Source of the DNA: Lateolabrax maculatus
Lineage: Eukaryota > Chordata > Actinopteri > Acropomatiformes > Lateolabracidae
Direction: 5' to 3'
NCBI GenBank assembly: GCA_031216445.1
Contig: CM062216.1
Span: 5,391,501 to 5,455,500, forward strand
Length of the DNA: 64,000 bases
A program made the translations under genes and the position numbers. Each line of letters starts with the position of its first letter. Positions within the stretch are counted from its first letter, which is position 1. The notes beneath the pieces were generated by a model. It searched no databases and had not been told where the DNA came from. It saw nothing but the letters and a program-made list of their open reading frames with translations. Shown piece by piece: positions 36,781 through 49,400 of this stretch.

Positions 36781-36967
36781 TCTTTTCCTGAGCTGGTTAC
36801 CACTCAGTTGGCCGTGGGTGACCCAATTTAATTCTGTTATTAGAAAATAATCAATGGCTGTTTGGAGCCGTTTGGAAACATTCGTTGCACAATGCGAGAG
36901 AGTAACGTTACAGATGGCAATACCACACTGTAAATACTCCCCCGACAGTAACAGACCTGCGTTCAAC

Positions 36968-37016
36968 CTTACTTAGTCAAAGTATTATCAGCAAGTATCC
37001 AAAGTAAAAGTACTCA
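36968..37016 (+). mobile_element. fragment of hAT-type non-autonomous element
   Basis: The strings gtcaaagtattatcagcaag and ccaaagtaaaagtactcatt resemble internal parts of the gtacttttact-rich family, whose intact copy is 35562-36289. The fragment is too short to define its ends. Confidence 0.4.
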
Positions 37017-37215
37017 TTGTACTCATGACTGCTACACTCACCCATGACTGCACCCAACAACTTAACAATTATACCAAAACACCCGTTTACAGCCAGGTGA
37101 TCTCTTTAAATGCTCCATGCTCCACCCGCTGTGCTGGTATGTAAGCATGAGGCTGCTGGGGCATTTGATGGAGAAGCTTGCCTATTAACAGGCCCATTCT
37201 GTTGCTTCATTACAG

Positions 37216-37399
37216 CTTTTTGGAGGAGTGATGCAGGTGTTGTGGGATGCACTCCTCTCTGCAGCTGCCAGCCAATCCTTTTATCAGCTGTCGGCTACAA
37301 ACTACATCAGCCTGGAATGGGAGTTTCCTGTGCATGCGCTTTGGACCTGTGTTGGGTCTTTACAGAGTTAACTGCCAGGGATTGTTTGACTTTCGCAAG
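37216..37399 (+). other. exon-like block, possible non-coding transcript
   Basis: It is bracketed by an acceptor (gcttcattacag) and a strong donor (aag|gtaagtgt). It lies 0.4 kb downstream of the CpG island. One frame is open for about 55 codons and then stops; no protein is recognised. The best reading is an exon of a spliced non-coding RNA on the plus strand. Confidence 0.3.
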
Positions 37400-37616
37400 G
37401 TAAGTGTCTGCTGCTTTTATTAACATGAACAATGTGAGTTTATGTCTTGGCTCTTCTCTTCTGTTTACTTGCTTGGAAGTATGGCTGCCTACACTCTTGG
37501 CTGTCCAGTTGCATGTGTTTTCTGTTTTTGCAATGTAAACGCAGCCAGCTGAGTTCACATAATTATTTTCTATAATATTGGTTTACTAATTACTATCCAT
37601 ATTATTTCCTGTTTAG

Positions 37617-37700
37617 TCCATGCAGCCTTGAATGAGAGCAGCTCATACCAGAATGGACTTTCAACGGATACCCTGACAGTCACTGATTCACTTCAGCAAG
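37617..37700 (+). other. exon-like block, possible non-coding transcript
   Basis: The acceptor cctgtttag and donor gcaag|gtaagtgtct bracket 84 bases. The donor context is nearly the same as that at 37399, and the intron starts are also similar (gtaagtgtctgctgctt against gtaagtgtctactactt), so the two blocks may share ancestry by duplication. Confidence 0.3.
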
Positions 37701-38489
37701 GTAAGTGTCTACTACTTGTGCTAATATGCTAATTGGGAATATATAATCATAGCTGTGTCCCACTTCCATACACACTGCACACTGGAGGTTTAGAGTATAG
37801 TGTCCACGCTGAAAAAGCAACAAATCGCAAAAATTAAGTCGCTTGATTTTTGAGTGTGATGTTGATGAACACTATTGCCCTGCAATGTCATCCACAGAGG
37901 AAACGGAGGAGCTTTTCACAGAGGCAAAACAAATTACATAAATTCCAGATAGTAGTTAGACAGCTCCAAAAAGATCTTGGAAAACAGAAAAATTATTATT
38001 TAATCCTTGGAAAACTTTGAAGTGAAATTGGCAGTGGCATTTCATAATTGGTGGCACACATTGTATCATTTCCTGTTAGTAGAACGTGGACATTAATTTC
38101 TAGTACACTAACTTCAAAAGCAGTATACCATAAATGTTAGTATATAGTGTATACTGTATACAGTTAATATATAGTATGGAACTGGGGCACTATCTTGGCT
38201 CTGTCCAGTCAATGTTTATGTGCTTGTAAATGTGGCTATTGAGATTGCTGTTTGTTTTTGTTGCTCTTGTGTTGCTGCTGCTCTCTGGTCTCAGGCTGCT
38301 GTTTTGTGTGTACAGATTTGCAGTGGTATCAATTCTGAATTCATTTGTTGTGTAATTTTTCTTTTGGCTGCAGTTTGGCATATAACCTATGATGCAGTTG
38401 ATTTTTTTGCTGTGATCAGTTATGATTAAGGCTGTCTTAAGTAGTGAATGCTATGGGCTGGATTGCCTTCGCATTGCACTTCCCTCCAG

Positions 38490-38516
38490 TTTGTTGTTGT
38501 TGTTGTTGTTGTTGTT
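38490..38516. repeat. (TTG)n microsatellite
   Basis: Nine TTG units in a row. Confidence 0.85.
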
Positions 38517-39059
38517 CTTTTGTAACCAGCCCTGAGGCTAAGGGAAAAAATACTCTATGTTGTCTATTGTTGTCTATGTAAACATCAGTGTGGTCTTGCA
38601 AAAAAGGAACATTATCATTTGGAAAATATTTAAAGTTCTTCATAATGATAACCTTTTAGAGTCTAAAGCAAATGTTTCATGTCTGTGCATCTTGGAACTG
38701 TGTGGTTGACTCTTAGCTGACACTTATCAATTACTGACTCACTTTAACAAGGTGTTATTGCTTTTGCTAACATACATCTTGTGAGTTTATGTCAGAAATG
38801 TTACCGCTGAAGCTGCTAGTTGTTTTTGTTGCTCTTTGCAGATCTACGATTATTTGCTGTCTGCTGACCGTTAATTTGAGCTCTCATGCTGCTGTTACAT
38901 CTTGTGCTTGTTGTTTGGCATGTGTACTTTGACCCTATCATTTGTGCAATGATGGATTATGAATACTAAGTAAGTATTATGAGTGTTATGCGGTGGAATC
39001 GGTTTTGTTGTTTGACTGTAACAAGTCTGTGGGCTGAGGTTATTTTGTATACTCACTTT

Positions 39060-39380
39060 AGAGATGGAAACATTTTGTTGGACAGACTCATTTACAGAAT
39101 TATTTTCTGCGATATTGACGAAATTGGGTTTTTTTCCTTTTATGGAAGCAACAGTACCCTTGGGTGGAAAACAACGACCATGGTTTTGTACAGTTTGCCG
39201 GCCTGCAGGGATGATGTATTTTTGTTGGCCAACCTGGAAGTTAGCATCGCCCTTGTTCCCTCGACAAAAACCAGTGGGATTTTTCCATTGGATTTTGGAT
39301 TATTGCAAAAAAATAAACTCAGTGGCAAACAAAAGTTACTAAAATATACTTGTACATTTTGTTCTGCAAGATAATCCTCA
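39060..39380 (+). other. unclassified, repeat-like segment with open frames
   Basis: Two plus-strand frames (131 codons from 38979 and 92 codons from 39064) overlap here with no recognisable domain. The segment gatggaaacattttgttgga, through cccttgggtggaaaac, to ggattttggattattgcaaa looks like a dispersed fish sequence I have met before but cannot classify. It is not annotated as a gene because neither frame dominates and no promoter or splice site supports it. Confidence 0.25.
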
Positions 39381-40867
39381 CAAAAGAGCACCACTTTTAG
39401 GACTTTTGAAGCGTAAATGCAATCGCCATAAGTAAAAAGCTAAGGAACTACGCCATAGTCGCATTACTTCAACGTCACCACCACTAAACTCCCAACTTGT
39501 TTGTTGATTTAGCACGCTTACCTCTTTTACACAAATTGATAAATCTACAAGTTGGGAAGTTTGAGTTAAAATAGTTTGGTCAGTCCAGAATTTCCAGGTT
39601 TTAAGACACATTCCTGCAGCACTCTATAGCAAATGCCTTTTGTTAAACTTTAACATTACTTGTAACTGAATTATCACAGTTGTGGCCCAAAAGTGTTGTT
39701 GCTGTTTATTGTGTAATCAGGTGTGACATTTATGTGATCATAATCAATACTATAGTATTGTTTCAATGTTTATATGTGTTTTGTATGTATAATATCCTTG
39801 TTTATATTTGGAAATAGATTTGGACTGTAATTAACATGATTTACAGATGGGTTATATATAAAACAAAGAAATAATCTCTCTTGCAATTATTTTACTTATG
39901 CTGTGCCCTAGATTATAACCAATCCAGTCTATTTTAATAGTTTAAATATTTTTAAAGCAGCAATAGGCCTACAACCCATAAAAGTTAGTTTCCACTTGCC
40001 GCAAGTGATTGCAGCATTTACCTAGGTTTTACATGTCCTTCTCGGCTTGAAAAGGATAATCATCAAAAAACAACTATTATTATGTCCACAGTACATGAGC
40101 ACACTAAACAAGACTTATTTTAGTTGTAAAGCATGATGTCTTATTATTGTTGATGTTGTTAATGTTAATCTGTTTAATTGAGTTTATTATCAAGGTCATC
40201 CATACTCGTTGAAATTTTATCATAAATTCAGTTCTGTTCTCCCTATGTATTCCGTTTTCTCTGACTTTACAAAACGCAGAGAAACCAACATTAATACACC
40301 ACATTTATTTACTGATCCAATGTGGCCTAATTTTATATATTGCATTTTTTGTGTAATATATCAACATTAAATATCAATAACTAAAGAAAAACACCCAAAT
40401 CTGAAGGGAACTTCACTGTTATACATATCATCTATAATAAATCACCAAAATGATAGAAAATACTTATTTTCATTTTTGGGCTGCTGGGCCAGTGAACAAC
40501 AAGGGGCCTGTAAAGATATCAAATCTACTGGCCAAGTGGGCCAGTGTGGAAAAAATGTTAATTTGAACCGTGTAGACGTATTACATTTTCTCACACTAAT
40601 GCTGCAACACGGTGTGTTTATGTGATTTCATGTTAGGTTGAGCTGTTGCAGAGTTTTGATAGTTACATTAACACGTTATTAACGTTATTGTCGTCGGCAG
40701 CTCATTCACTGTAAATGCAAACGTCGGCTGCTGACTTGTTAGCTAGCGTTTAATGTGATGTAATTTTAAAATGCATAAATTAAAATGCATAAATTAATAA
40801 TTATTACATATTCTATCCTTCTGTTGCATGTCAAGTGGATTGGTGGGCTCAGTTTTATCTGTCTCAG

Positions 40868-40928
40868 GTTACTATAGGCTGTTCCTTTTAATGGTTGGAG
40901 GCACTTTAATGGAGCCATTGTCCCCAAG
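40868..40928 (+). other. exon-like block, possible non-coding transcript
   Basis: Acceptor ttatctgtctcag and donor ccccaag|gtaagaac bracket 61 bases on the plus strand, 0.9 kb beyond the grin2c stop and facing it. With the blocks at 37216 and 37617 it could form a transcript convergent with grin2c. Confidence 0.25.
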
Positions 40929-41142
40929 GTAAGAACCTACATACTCAGTATTAACCTTGAACATATACTGTATTCACCTAATCATCCGTTCTGTGTGAGT
41001 TGGCAGATTATATAATAAACTGCGTATAATAGAGTGAAAAGCAGAGTCACATTCATTATATCAATGTATGATGTGAGAGCATGTTAAACATACAAATTGA
41101 GTTGACAGATGATTCCAAAAGGCCCTTGAGATGACCTTGTTC

Positions 41143-41148
41143 TTTATT
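41143..41148 (-). terminator. candidate distal polyadenylation signal of grin2c
   Basis: AATAAA on the minus strand, about 650 bases after the grin2c stop. It is one of two candidates, with no direct support for use. Confidence 0.25.
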
Positions 41149-41545
41149 AAAGGGTACTGTAACAATGGAAATACACATGATACTTTTTATGGTTTTCCCT
41201 TTTTAAAATCCCAGTCAAATTACATTAATGACCAATGGAGCTGAAAGTTTCAGAGCAACTGTGCACCTAAGGTCGTTGACTGAGAAAATTCCCGGTAAGA
41301 TATGTCAGTGGTTTGATCCCAAATGATCTTAATAATTTATCTCTCAATTGAAATGGTGGGTACTGAAATGATTTTGAAAAAAAAAGAGAAAAAAAAATGT
41401 CTCAAGTTGTAATCAGATTGAGAGGCTACAGTATATTGTCTCCCAGAATTCTTTCACATAGCAACACAGCATTTAAAAATCCTTTAAATAACAATCAACA
41501 GGTTAAATTCTTATGTAATAAATACTTTTCAACATTGCCGTTTCT

Positions 41546-41551
41546 TTTATT
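41546..41551 (-). terminator. candidate proximal polyadenylation signal of grin2c
   Basis: AATAAA on the minus strand, about 245 bases after the stop codon. This would give a short 3' untranslated region. Confidence 0.3.
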
Positions 41552-41793
41552 AGTATTTTAAGTTTGGCTTACAAAGTCCCAGCAGTAATTTGCTTGTCAA
41601 TGTATTCTCCTTTACATGTCGCTGCCCAAGATATTATTGCACTGATAATTGAGAGTCAACACTCTCAAATACACTATTGGTGTAGAGTTAAATTTTTGCT
41701 TTAACCAGAGGCTGAGGGGAGAACCCCTAGGCTTGCCTCTACTCAGAGGGGCCCAGTTTGAGAGCCTAGTGGAGGTCCAGTAAGAATGGGGGT

Positions 41794-43416
41794 TCAGACC
41801 TCAGACTCCAGGCTGGATACTCTGCCCCAGGGCTTTGGCACATAGGGACTGTTGACTCTGCGTGCCACCAACACCTGCCTCCGCTCTCTGTTCCCAGAGC
41901 CTGGGTCTTCCCTCTTTCCTGTGCCATCATAGGGCCCAAACATGTTGTTGTGGTAAACCACCTGCCTGTCGCTCATACGAGGCAGCATTGCTACATTATC
42001 TGGGCAGTGGCTTGTACAAGGAAATAGGTGGCACATGTCCTTGGAACCGTCGTAGAACTGGGACGGTCCTTGGGCCAGTGGCCCCACATACACTGGTAAG
42101 TCTGTGTATGAGTTCAGGTAGGTGGAGTAGTGTCTGTGCACCACTGTGGAGGAGGAGCGGCGCAGGGCAGCGGCATTCTGCAGGATTGCTTCCCTGTAAG
42201 ACGGCAGCCGGGTGGATTCAGAGTACTTGAGCTTTTGCTTGTACGGGTAAGAGCCCATGTGGGCTGGGTCCAAGTAGGCAGGCTCAGCAGCCAAGGGGTA
42301 GCAGGACAGGTTGTGCCCCAGACTGCCGTATAGCTTGTTGGGCTTTGGGTTGGCCACTACCACCCGTGGGAAAAGGTCAGGCATGTCTGCGCGGGTGGCT
42401 TGAGATGTAGATGTGGAGGGCTTTGTTTCATCTACCTGATGGATCCTATCGTTGCCCCATGTAGCTTTGAGGAATGAGGCGCGGCGGTTGAGTTTGTCCT
42501 TCCCCAGGAGTGGTATGTCATCCATTTCAGGCTCCAGGTAGGACTTCATACAGGAGTTGCAGCTGGTACTGCTGCCTGGGTAGTGTCCTGCATTGCAGGC
42601 CATGGCAGCAGCAACAGGGGCATGGTTGTTCAGGAGGTGATTGGCCCTCAATTCAGCAAGGCAGGATCGAGGTTCATCATAGTCACCTCTCACTCTGGGG
42701 TCTGCAGCATCAAACAAATAACTATGGGACCTCCTCCTTCGGCTCACACAGTCAGGGGGGTAGCTAAACTTCCTTCTCAGCGGTGCTTTATGCTCCACGT
42801 AGATATCGGGCACCTGGAACTCCCTGTAAGGAACAAAAGGGGACGTGGGGTGCCGGGCCTGGTTCTCCACATACAGCCTGCTGCTGTGGTGGGGGTTAGA
42901 AGTACCGGAGGGGGCTGGGTCCCGCATGGCGATGTGAGGGCTGCTTAGGCTGGAGATCGGCAGAGTCCTCTCTAAGACATGCTGGCTGTTGCGGGTGGGA
43001 AGTGTGTAGCGGAGTGGGGTGGGTCGAGTCACCACCCGGGGCTTATCCAGGAGGGGCTGGGTGGAGCTGTCCCCATAATGAACTGGGAAGGTGGGTGTGA
43101 GGGCCCTCTGAGGGTATGGTAAGTGGTTGTCTGTGATGCTGGAGATATAGGGCAGGCGGCCATGGGTCATGTCTGTGGTCGTCACTCTGGGTGGCAGGCC
43201 AACCCGCACATTCTCGGTGCCTCGCCTGCTCCAGTTCTCTATTGTTTTGGTGGCATTGTCTAGAGAATTCTCCACTCTGGCAGAGGACACCATGTCCTTG
43301 GCTGTCTGCAACATCTTTAGCATATTGGCTTGTGTGTAGTTGGTAGTGACGTCCGGACTTGGCATGCTCCCATTGCGGTCAGTTTGCTCTACTCCATTGA
43401 AGCAGCTGTATATGCC
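41794..43416 (-). CDS. grin2c: grin2c last coding exon: cytoplasmic tail and PDZ ligand
   Basis: The acceptor is ctatctgcag|GGC and the exon starts in phase 0 with GIYSCFNGVEQ. It encodes 540 residues and TAA-independent of any further splicing ends at the stop 41794-41796. Tail features: a helical juxtamembrane segment (MLKMLQTAKDMV...TIENW) shared with mammalian GluN2C; a basic stretch RRRRSHSY; IPLLG followed by NRRAS, a PKA-type consensus; LPSYREA; LRRSSST; and the carboxyl PDZ ligand ESEV, which binds PSD-95-family scaffolds. Just before it, GRVSSLESEV keeps one Arg where human GluN2C has two (RRISS), so the kinase site there is weakened. The antisense frames over this exon are shadows. 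Confidence 0.97.
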   Translation of the reverse strand, partial: GIYSCFNGVEQTDRNGSMPSPDVTTNYTQANMLKMLQTAKDMVSSARVENSLDNATKTIENWSRRGTENVRVGLPPRVTTTDMTHGRLPYISSITDNHLPYPQRALTPTFPVHYGDSSTQPLLDKPRVVTRPTPLRYTLPTRNSQHVLERTLPISSLSSPHIAMRDPAPSGTSNPHHSSRLYVENQARHPTSPFVPYREFQVPDIYVEHKAPLRRKFSYPPDCVSRRRRSHSYLFDAADPRVRGDYDEPRSCLAELRANHLLNNHAPVAAAMACNAGHYPGSSTSCNSCMKSYLEPEMDDIPLLGKDKLNRRASFLKATWGNDRIHQVDETKPSTSTSQATRADMPDLFPRVVVANPKPNKLYGSLGHNLSCYPLAAEPAYLDPAHMGSYPYKQKLKYSESTRLPSYREAILQNAAALRRSSSTVVHRHYSTYLNSYTDLPVYVGPLAQGPSQFYDGSKDMCHLFPCTSHCPDNVAMLPRMSDRQVVYHNNMFGPYDGTGKREDPGSGNRERRQVLVARRVNSPYVPKPWGRVSSLESEV

Positions 43417-46400
43417 CTGCAGATAGACGAAAGGGTGAAATTATGATCTTTAATTCTCCTCAGATACCGGAAGGAACCAACAATCTACTGAACTCCTAAA
43501 GGTTTTCAATCAGGTTTCGCTTAATTTGGGTTAATTTTTATAACATTTCTTTAAACTTAAAGAGCAAATAAGGTGAAAACAATCATATGTAAAAGAGAAA
43601 GAGATAAATTGTTGTTTGTTAGTTTCATGTTTGTGTTGCTGTTTCAAATGTTGTTTGCATAGAACTTGAAACTTGATCTGTAAAACAGCTCAGAGATATA
43701 TGAGTGAGTTGCTGATCATGCACTTGCCATATTAGTCCCACCAGCTTTATTTTACTTTCAAATTCTGTATCTGTTTGGGAAAACTTAATCTCACCTCTGA
43801 CTGCCGTCGACACACAGATGAAGGTTTTTTAATGGGACAGTTAAAATTCAATTTCTCAGGGATCACGATATTTCAGCAAGTATCCATGAAGTTCTTTTAT
43901 TGCTTTAAACTCATTTTATTTTACTATCTTTTTTTTTTATTGTTGCCCTTGAACTATTCTGGTTGTGTACTGATTTGAGTGACTGTATTGCTAATATTTC
44001 TAAAGCTATGTTTTGAAGGATACCTAAGGACACAGCAGGCTTTATAACTGCATTTTTTCATGCTGCTAGGCTGTCACATGCATAACTATTATATTCTCTG
44101 CAACTTTTGTTTGCAAAAAATGTTTTGTTACTTGTGTGGCCACTTTAACACACCTCAGTGGATGCTATAAAATTATACTTAATCCTTACACTGTACTGAT
44201 AATTACAAACACTGAACAGCTACAGCTGTTATTTACGGAAAATATGCCAAGCGTTTATGACACAAGTTGTACCGCACATGTTGCTGCAATCACCTCTTAA
44301 ATGTCATAGACCAAATATTTAGATATTGTATGAAGATAACAAAATACAGTATGTTGAGTAACATAAACACCTTGTACTGTCTGCAGTTTTTCATATGTGA
44401 GAATTACTTACTCTACTGATAGCAAGGAGAAAATCCAGGCGTTCTGATTTGCGGACTGAATGTCGCAGTTTCCAGTAGAGCAGATGTTCCCAAGCGAAAA
44501 CCAGCAGGCTCAGGCCCATGGCCACAAGCAGCATGTAGAAGACCCCTGCCATGTTGTCAATGTCCAGCTTACTGCTCATCACCTCTTTCTTCTCATTACG
44601 GCAGATGCCTGTGAGCCAGACGGTCTGCAGCTTCTGTGTGTCACCTGTGAGTGTGGAGCGCAGAATACAAACTTAAGCCTATTTGCATAACACTAGTATT
44701 ATTTGGGGACTTGGGGAGTGAGTAATGAAACACCCTCCAACCTCTCATGAAATGCATTTGTGTGGCATAATGAAATCCTCTCAAATAACCAGTAGAAGAA
44801 GAAAATAATAGTAAGAGCAAATAATAGTGAGTACAATTTTGCACATTAAGACTACTATAAGGTTAAAATTGTCTATTTGGTATCTTGCAATACACTATTA
44901 GCTTATAGTGTTTACAATATTTCTAAACCCTCCTATAGTTATGTTTAGGTACTGACAGCACACAGTTAAGGTTAGGGAAAAATTATGGTTTTGGTTTAAT
45001 ACAGAAAAAGTTTCTCATGTCCATGTCCCCGCTCTGGTGCGAACTAGACCTTCATTCACAAAAAAAAAAAAACAACACATCTGGGCAGCGTTTGTTTGTG
45101 ACAACGTAATTTAGAATGACATTCGGATGAATTTTACTATAGTAATATTTTGTACCCTATATTAATACCCTACATTCATTTTCCCCTTGCCACTTTCTTG
45201 TTTTTTATGTGTATGGCAGCTTTGTATCATTACAGTAAATTATGGATTTTCTTTTACTTATTGACATTCAGGTTTATGGAAAATTATTTGCGCAACCATT
45301 ATTGTATCAGTGGTAATATTCTGTATAACTTTCATATTCAATATATATAAAGAATTTACCGTCAGCCAGGAACTGGAGCAGGGCCAGGTCGATTGGTCGT
45401 TTCCAGCGTGAATCCTTCTGCAGGGCAATGCCATAACCAGTGGTAGCAAACACTTTCCCACTGCCAATGGTCACCAGCTTGCAGCCCTCATCTTTGCCAG
45501 CCATGTAATTCAGCACAGCAGCATCATAGATAAAGGCATCCAGTTTCCTAGCAGGGTAAAGAAAATAATTTTTACTCAAATGGCCATTATATAACTGTTT
45601 GGAGCAGGTTTGGCTCTCAGTTCTGCTGTAAATATATTTTTACTAACCTTGGCAGACACCTACCCTGTTTTGAGGCTGTTAAGGGCATCCTCTACTCCCT
45701 TTTGGTTGTATTTGACCATGTGGGAGTGCATCTCGGGGTAGTTACTCCTTATGTTGCGCTCTGTGCTGCCATTTGGGACTGTACCAAAGCGAAACGGAGG
45801 GTACTGCTCCTGTGGCTTTTGAAACTGTTGAGAAAGGTAGAATAATGATTGATGATGACAAAAATGATCTGTGATACTGACTGATGGCACATGGAATTGA
45901 ATAAAAATGTAATTATTTTTTTCTACCAAAATATTTGTCCTAAGTAATCACCTTAGAGACCTTAATAATGAGTATATAATCAAATTCAGTTTGTCCCATT
46001 TGGTTGTTTTATGGCTTCATTACAGTGCTCCTCTCTGTCATTTAGGAGTGCCACACTAGCTGTAAGGCCCAGATAAATAGCTCTGACATACTTATAAAAT
46101 GACATTCACCACCTCAGCTTTTTTGTGTTTTCTGCCTCAACTCCCAAGTGTTTTTGTGCTAGTTATCCTGCTGGCCTATTGCTCTGTTAATTTACACATC
46201 TAACTCTACAGTTAAAACCCGACAATTGGGCACTGTCCAAAGTGATCCACATTTCCTTCATCCTTTCCTTGTCTGCAGTAAGAAATTAACTTCTTATTTC
46301 ATTCTTTTGCTTTTGGCAGTACTATATACATATAATTAGCTGCGAGGACAGGAAGTGGGAAGAAGCGAAAATGCAATCCACAAAATTGCACTTTTTCATT

Positions 46401-49400
46401 AACCTTATGCAAATATGGTCACAGTACAGTAGTTGAGGGACAATTTGAGCTACAGTTTATTTATGAGACAAGGGACAATATTATGTCCGGACATCTTGAA
46501 AGTTAAACAGACCTCTTCTGCATTGTGATATCAAACCTTGAGCAATCTTTCAAGGTCAAGTTCATATATATGTATAGCCCCAAATTAAGTTTGTCCTGAG
46601 GGCTTTTAAAATCTGTACAGCATACAACACTCTCTGTCCTTAGACCCTCGATTCAGATAAGATTCAGAGGTGGAATCTCATTGTGACGTGAAATAGTACT
46701 GTAGGCTTATGTACTTAATAAACAGAAGAACCAGATGTTTTGTTATAATGTAGAGAAACTGAAATACCGTTTACAATAGATAACGAGGAGGATTACTTCA
46801 AAGATAACAAAATTAGAGTGTACAGATCAGTGTTTCCTCTTTTGAGAATGGCCCATATCTGTTTGGTTCAATAACACAGACCAAAGTCACCAAATTTTAA
46901 CGAACAACATCTGCCACTAGTGCCATGACATGTTGACCAAGTTCTCACATCTTACTTGAATGTAGCATGCTTTATGTCGAACTGTCGCTACTCCTTGTTA
47001 AAAGCTCAAACTATAACTGTGTGCTCCAGAACTCATTACTCCAAGCCTCATACCATGCCCTTTGTCATTGCCCTTCAAAATGAGCTGATCTTCCACCTCT
47101 GTGGTGAAGGGTGGGTTTTAGGCAACTAAAACTGCCTGGTTAGTTAGGGATGGATTGTGTTCATAGTTAAAAGAAACCAACATTGATTGTTGGTAAGAAA
47201 CAGGATCCAAACCTGCAAATGCTGTGGTGTCAAATGCAGACACTTCATACTATACAGTACTATAAACCCAAACATGTGCTACAACCTCCCCTCTAAAAGG
47301 TTTCGCTGTGCTACAACATCATCCCACTACTTTGACCTTGGCGTCTGAGAGGGAACATTATTTGCAACTTAACATGGTCGTTTAATGTGCTGCAGCAAAT
47401 GCAGTTGTTTTTTCGGCAAGGACAGTACTTCTTCTTTACATCTCTTCAGTAGCCTGCTTAGTATAAGCTACCTCTTTGTGGAAACATTTTTATGCATACA
47501 CCTTACTGGTATTACATAGGACATAGATGTGGTGTGTCGGACATAAATGGTGGATTGAAGGAGGTTGGGGCGTTGTCAGAGTTAACATGATATGTTACCC
47601 TATCACAAGGACTTTTCTTACATGAGGTGTCTATTCTGTAGGGATGAGGTAATCATCTGCCTTAACACAGTGCAGTGTCCTTAGAGCTGCTCTGCTCGTC
47701 TTCATCACTCTCTCCTCTGATACAAGGTCACTTTCTGTGACTTCATCTTGTACCTCATTTACATTTACTTAACCTAAGGGGGTTCAGCACAGCTGGACAA
47801 ACAGCAGTTCAACCCTCCATTCCCTCCATTCCGCCATGCAGAATGCCGTTCAATAATCTATGGACACGCTGTCAAAATAGCTCTGTTTCTTAGCGGCATA
47901 GCAGAGTTAATGTATAATGAGACGAGAATTGTAAATGACTTTGCCAGAATTGTAATGAGCAGTGGACAGCTTGGTCTTTTCCTCAAATGCCTCTTTAATC
48001 CCTTCAGTTGCCTGCGAGCACTGAGTCTACAAACCATTTCTTGTGCTGATGGTTTGACATGGATTTTCTTGTCAATACTCCTATAAAACAGATCCTCAGG
48101 CCAGACAAATATGCATAGATAATACTAGAAATTATAATCACTGTCTGCCCAGAAAATCCATGTATTACATTTCATAGGCTTTTCATAGACATCCCCATCT
48201 AAAGAGGATATAATTCAATTTCATCACTTACTACATGAACCTTTTATATATTGCGGGGAAAGGGAAAAGTCACTGCCATGACATTGCCACTTTTGGATAT
48301 TTGCCTTCATAGCTCTACCACACACTGTTTACACACCCAAATTAGACCATTTTGTGTTTTTCCTAAGCGGTACATCAAACACAACACGCCTGACATACAG
48401 GACTGTCAATGACAATGACAGAGCTCTGTACCTTTTTGTCACTCAGTCCAGAGACTGTGTCGATGTATTGCTCTTGAATCATGAAGGCTGCCAGGTTGGC
48501 TGTATAGGAAGCCAGGAAGATGACAGCGAAGAAAGCCCAGACCAGGACCATGATCTTACTGGTGGTACCCTTTGGATTCTCAATAGGGACTGAGTTGTTA
48601 AAGACGATTCCCCACAGCAGCCACACTGACTTCCCAATAGTGAAAGTGGGACCTCCAGGATCTAGAGAGCATCAAGTCAAGAGTGGACAGGACTCAGTAT
48701 CAGTCAGAGCACATGGTGAACAATACAATGACTACCTTAATGACAGAATGGCCCATATGACTTCTTTTTTGATTTTCACAACGAACTAAAAAAAAAAACA
48801 TCCTTGACTGTTTATGGGAGACAGGATGTTGTGGGTGCCAGTCAGCACCACTGGGTATGTGGTACAAAATTAGATCTAGATGCAGGTGACCTGTGTTATT
48901 GGTGTAGTATTTCAGTGCAAATTGGAATATATATTAGTGTTGCCAAATTACGATGAACAGATCTTATATCGTTAACTTCAAGTGTCAAATGTCAGCAGAC
49001 TGACATATGGAAGACAATAACACAACAACAGTGAAGCAGCTGTTTTGTTTGGCAGTCTGAAAGATAACACAGTTCAGGTAAAACTCAGTTACATGACTAA
49101 ACTAAAATGTATAGAACTGATTTAATGTCCTTGTTATGCAATGAGAACATTCCCTTTTTGACCTTGCTATTAATTTTGGCATCATATATGGGATACATCA
49201 TAAACTACATAAAAAGAAAAATCAGAAGCGGAGGCATGACTGTATTCGCTTTGGCCTTTCTCTGTCCACTGTAAGATATTTTTTTAGACAACATGGCTCA
49301 GAGATGAAACAGCAGTATCTCAATTTTCCAGGCATTGATCCAATATGTGGCCACTGTAAATAGGCCCGAATTTCACATGTTCTATAAACATGTATAGAAC

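Larger units (their letters stand above)
37390..38990 (+). repeat. diverged tandem repeats around splice-donor-like sequence
   Basis: Three segments share a pattern: caaggtaagtgtctgctgct and following bases at 37396; caaggtaagtgtctactact at 37697; and caaggtgttattgcttttgc at 38749. The first and third also share tgtgagtttatgtc. A second pattern (ttgtttttgttgctctt, then ctgctgtt, then ttggcat) occurs from about 38251 and again from about 38820. Old duplications with a period of several hundred bases are the simplest reading. Confidence 0.4.

Noticed and set aside
41862..42948. Plus-strand open frames of 67-122 codons
   Set aside because: They are antisense shadows of the grin2c last exon, with no recognisable product.
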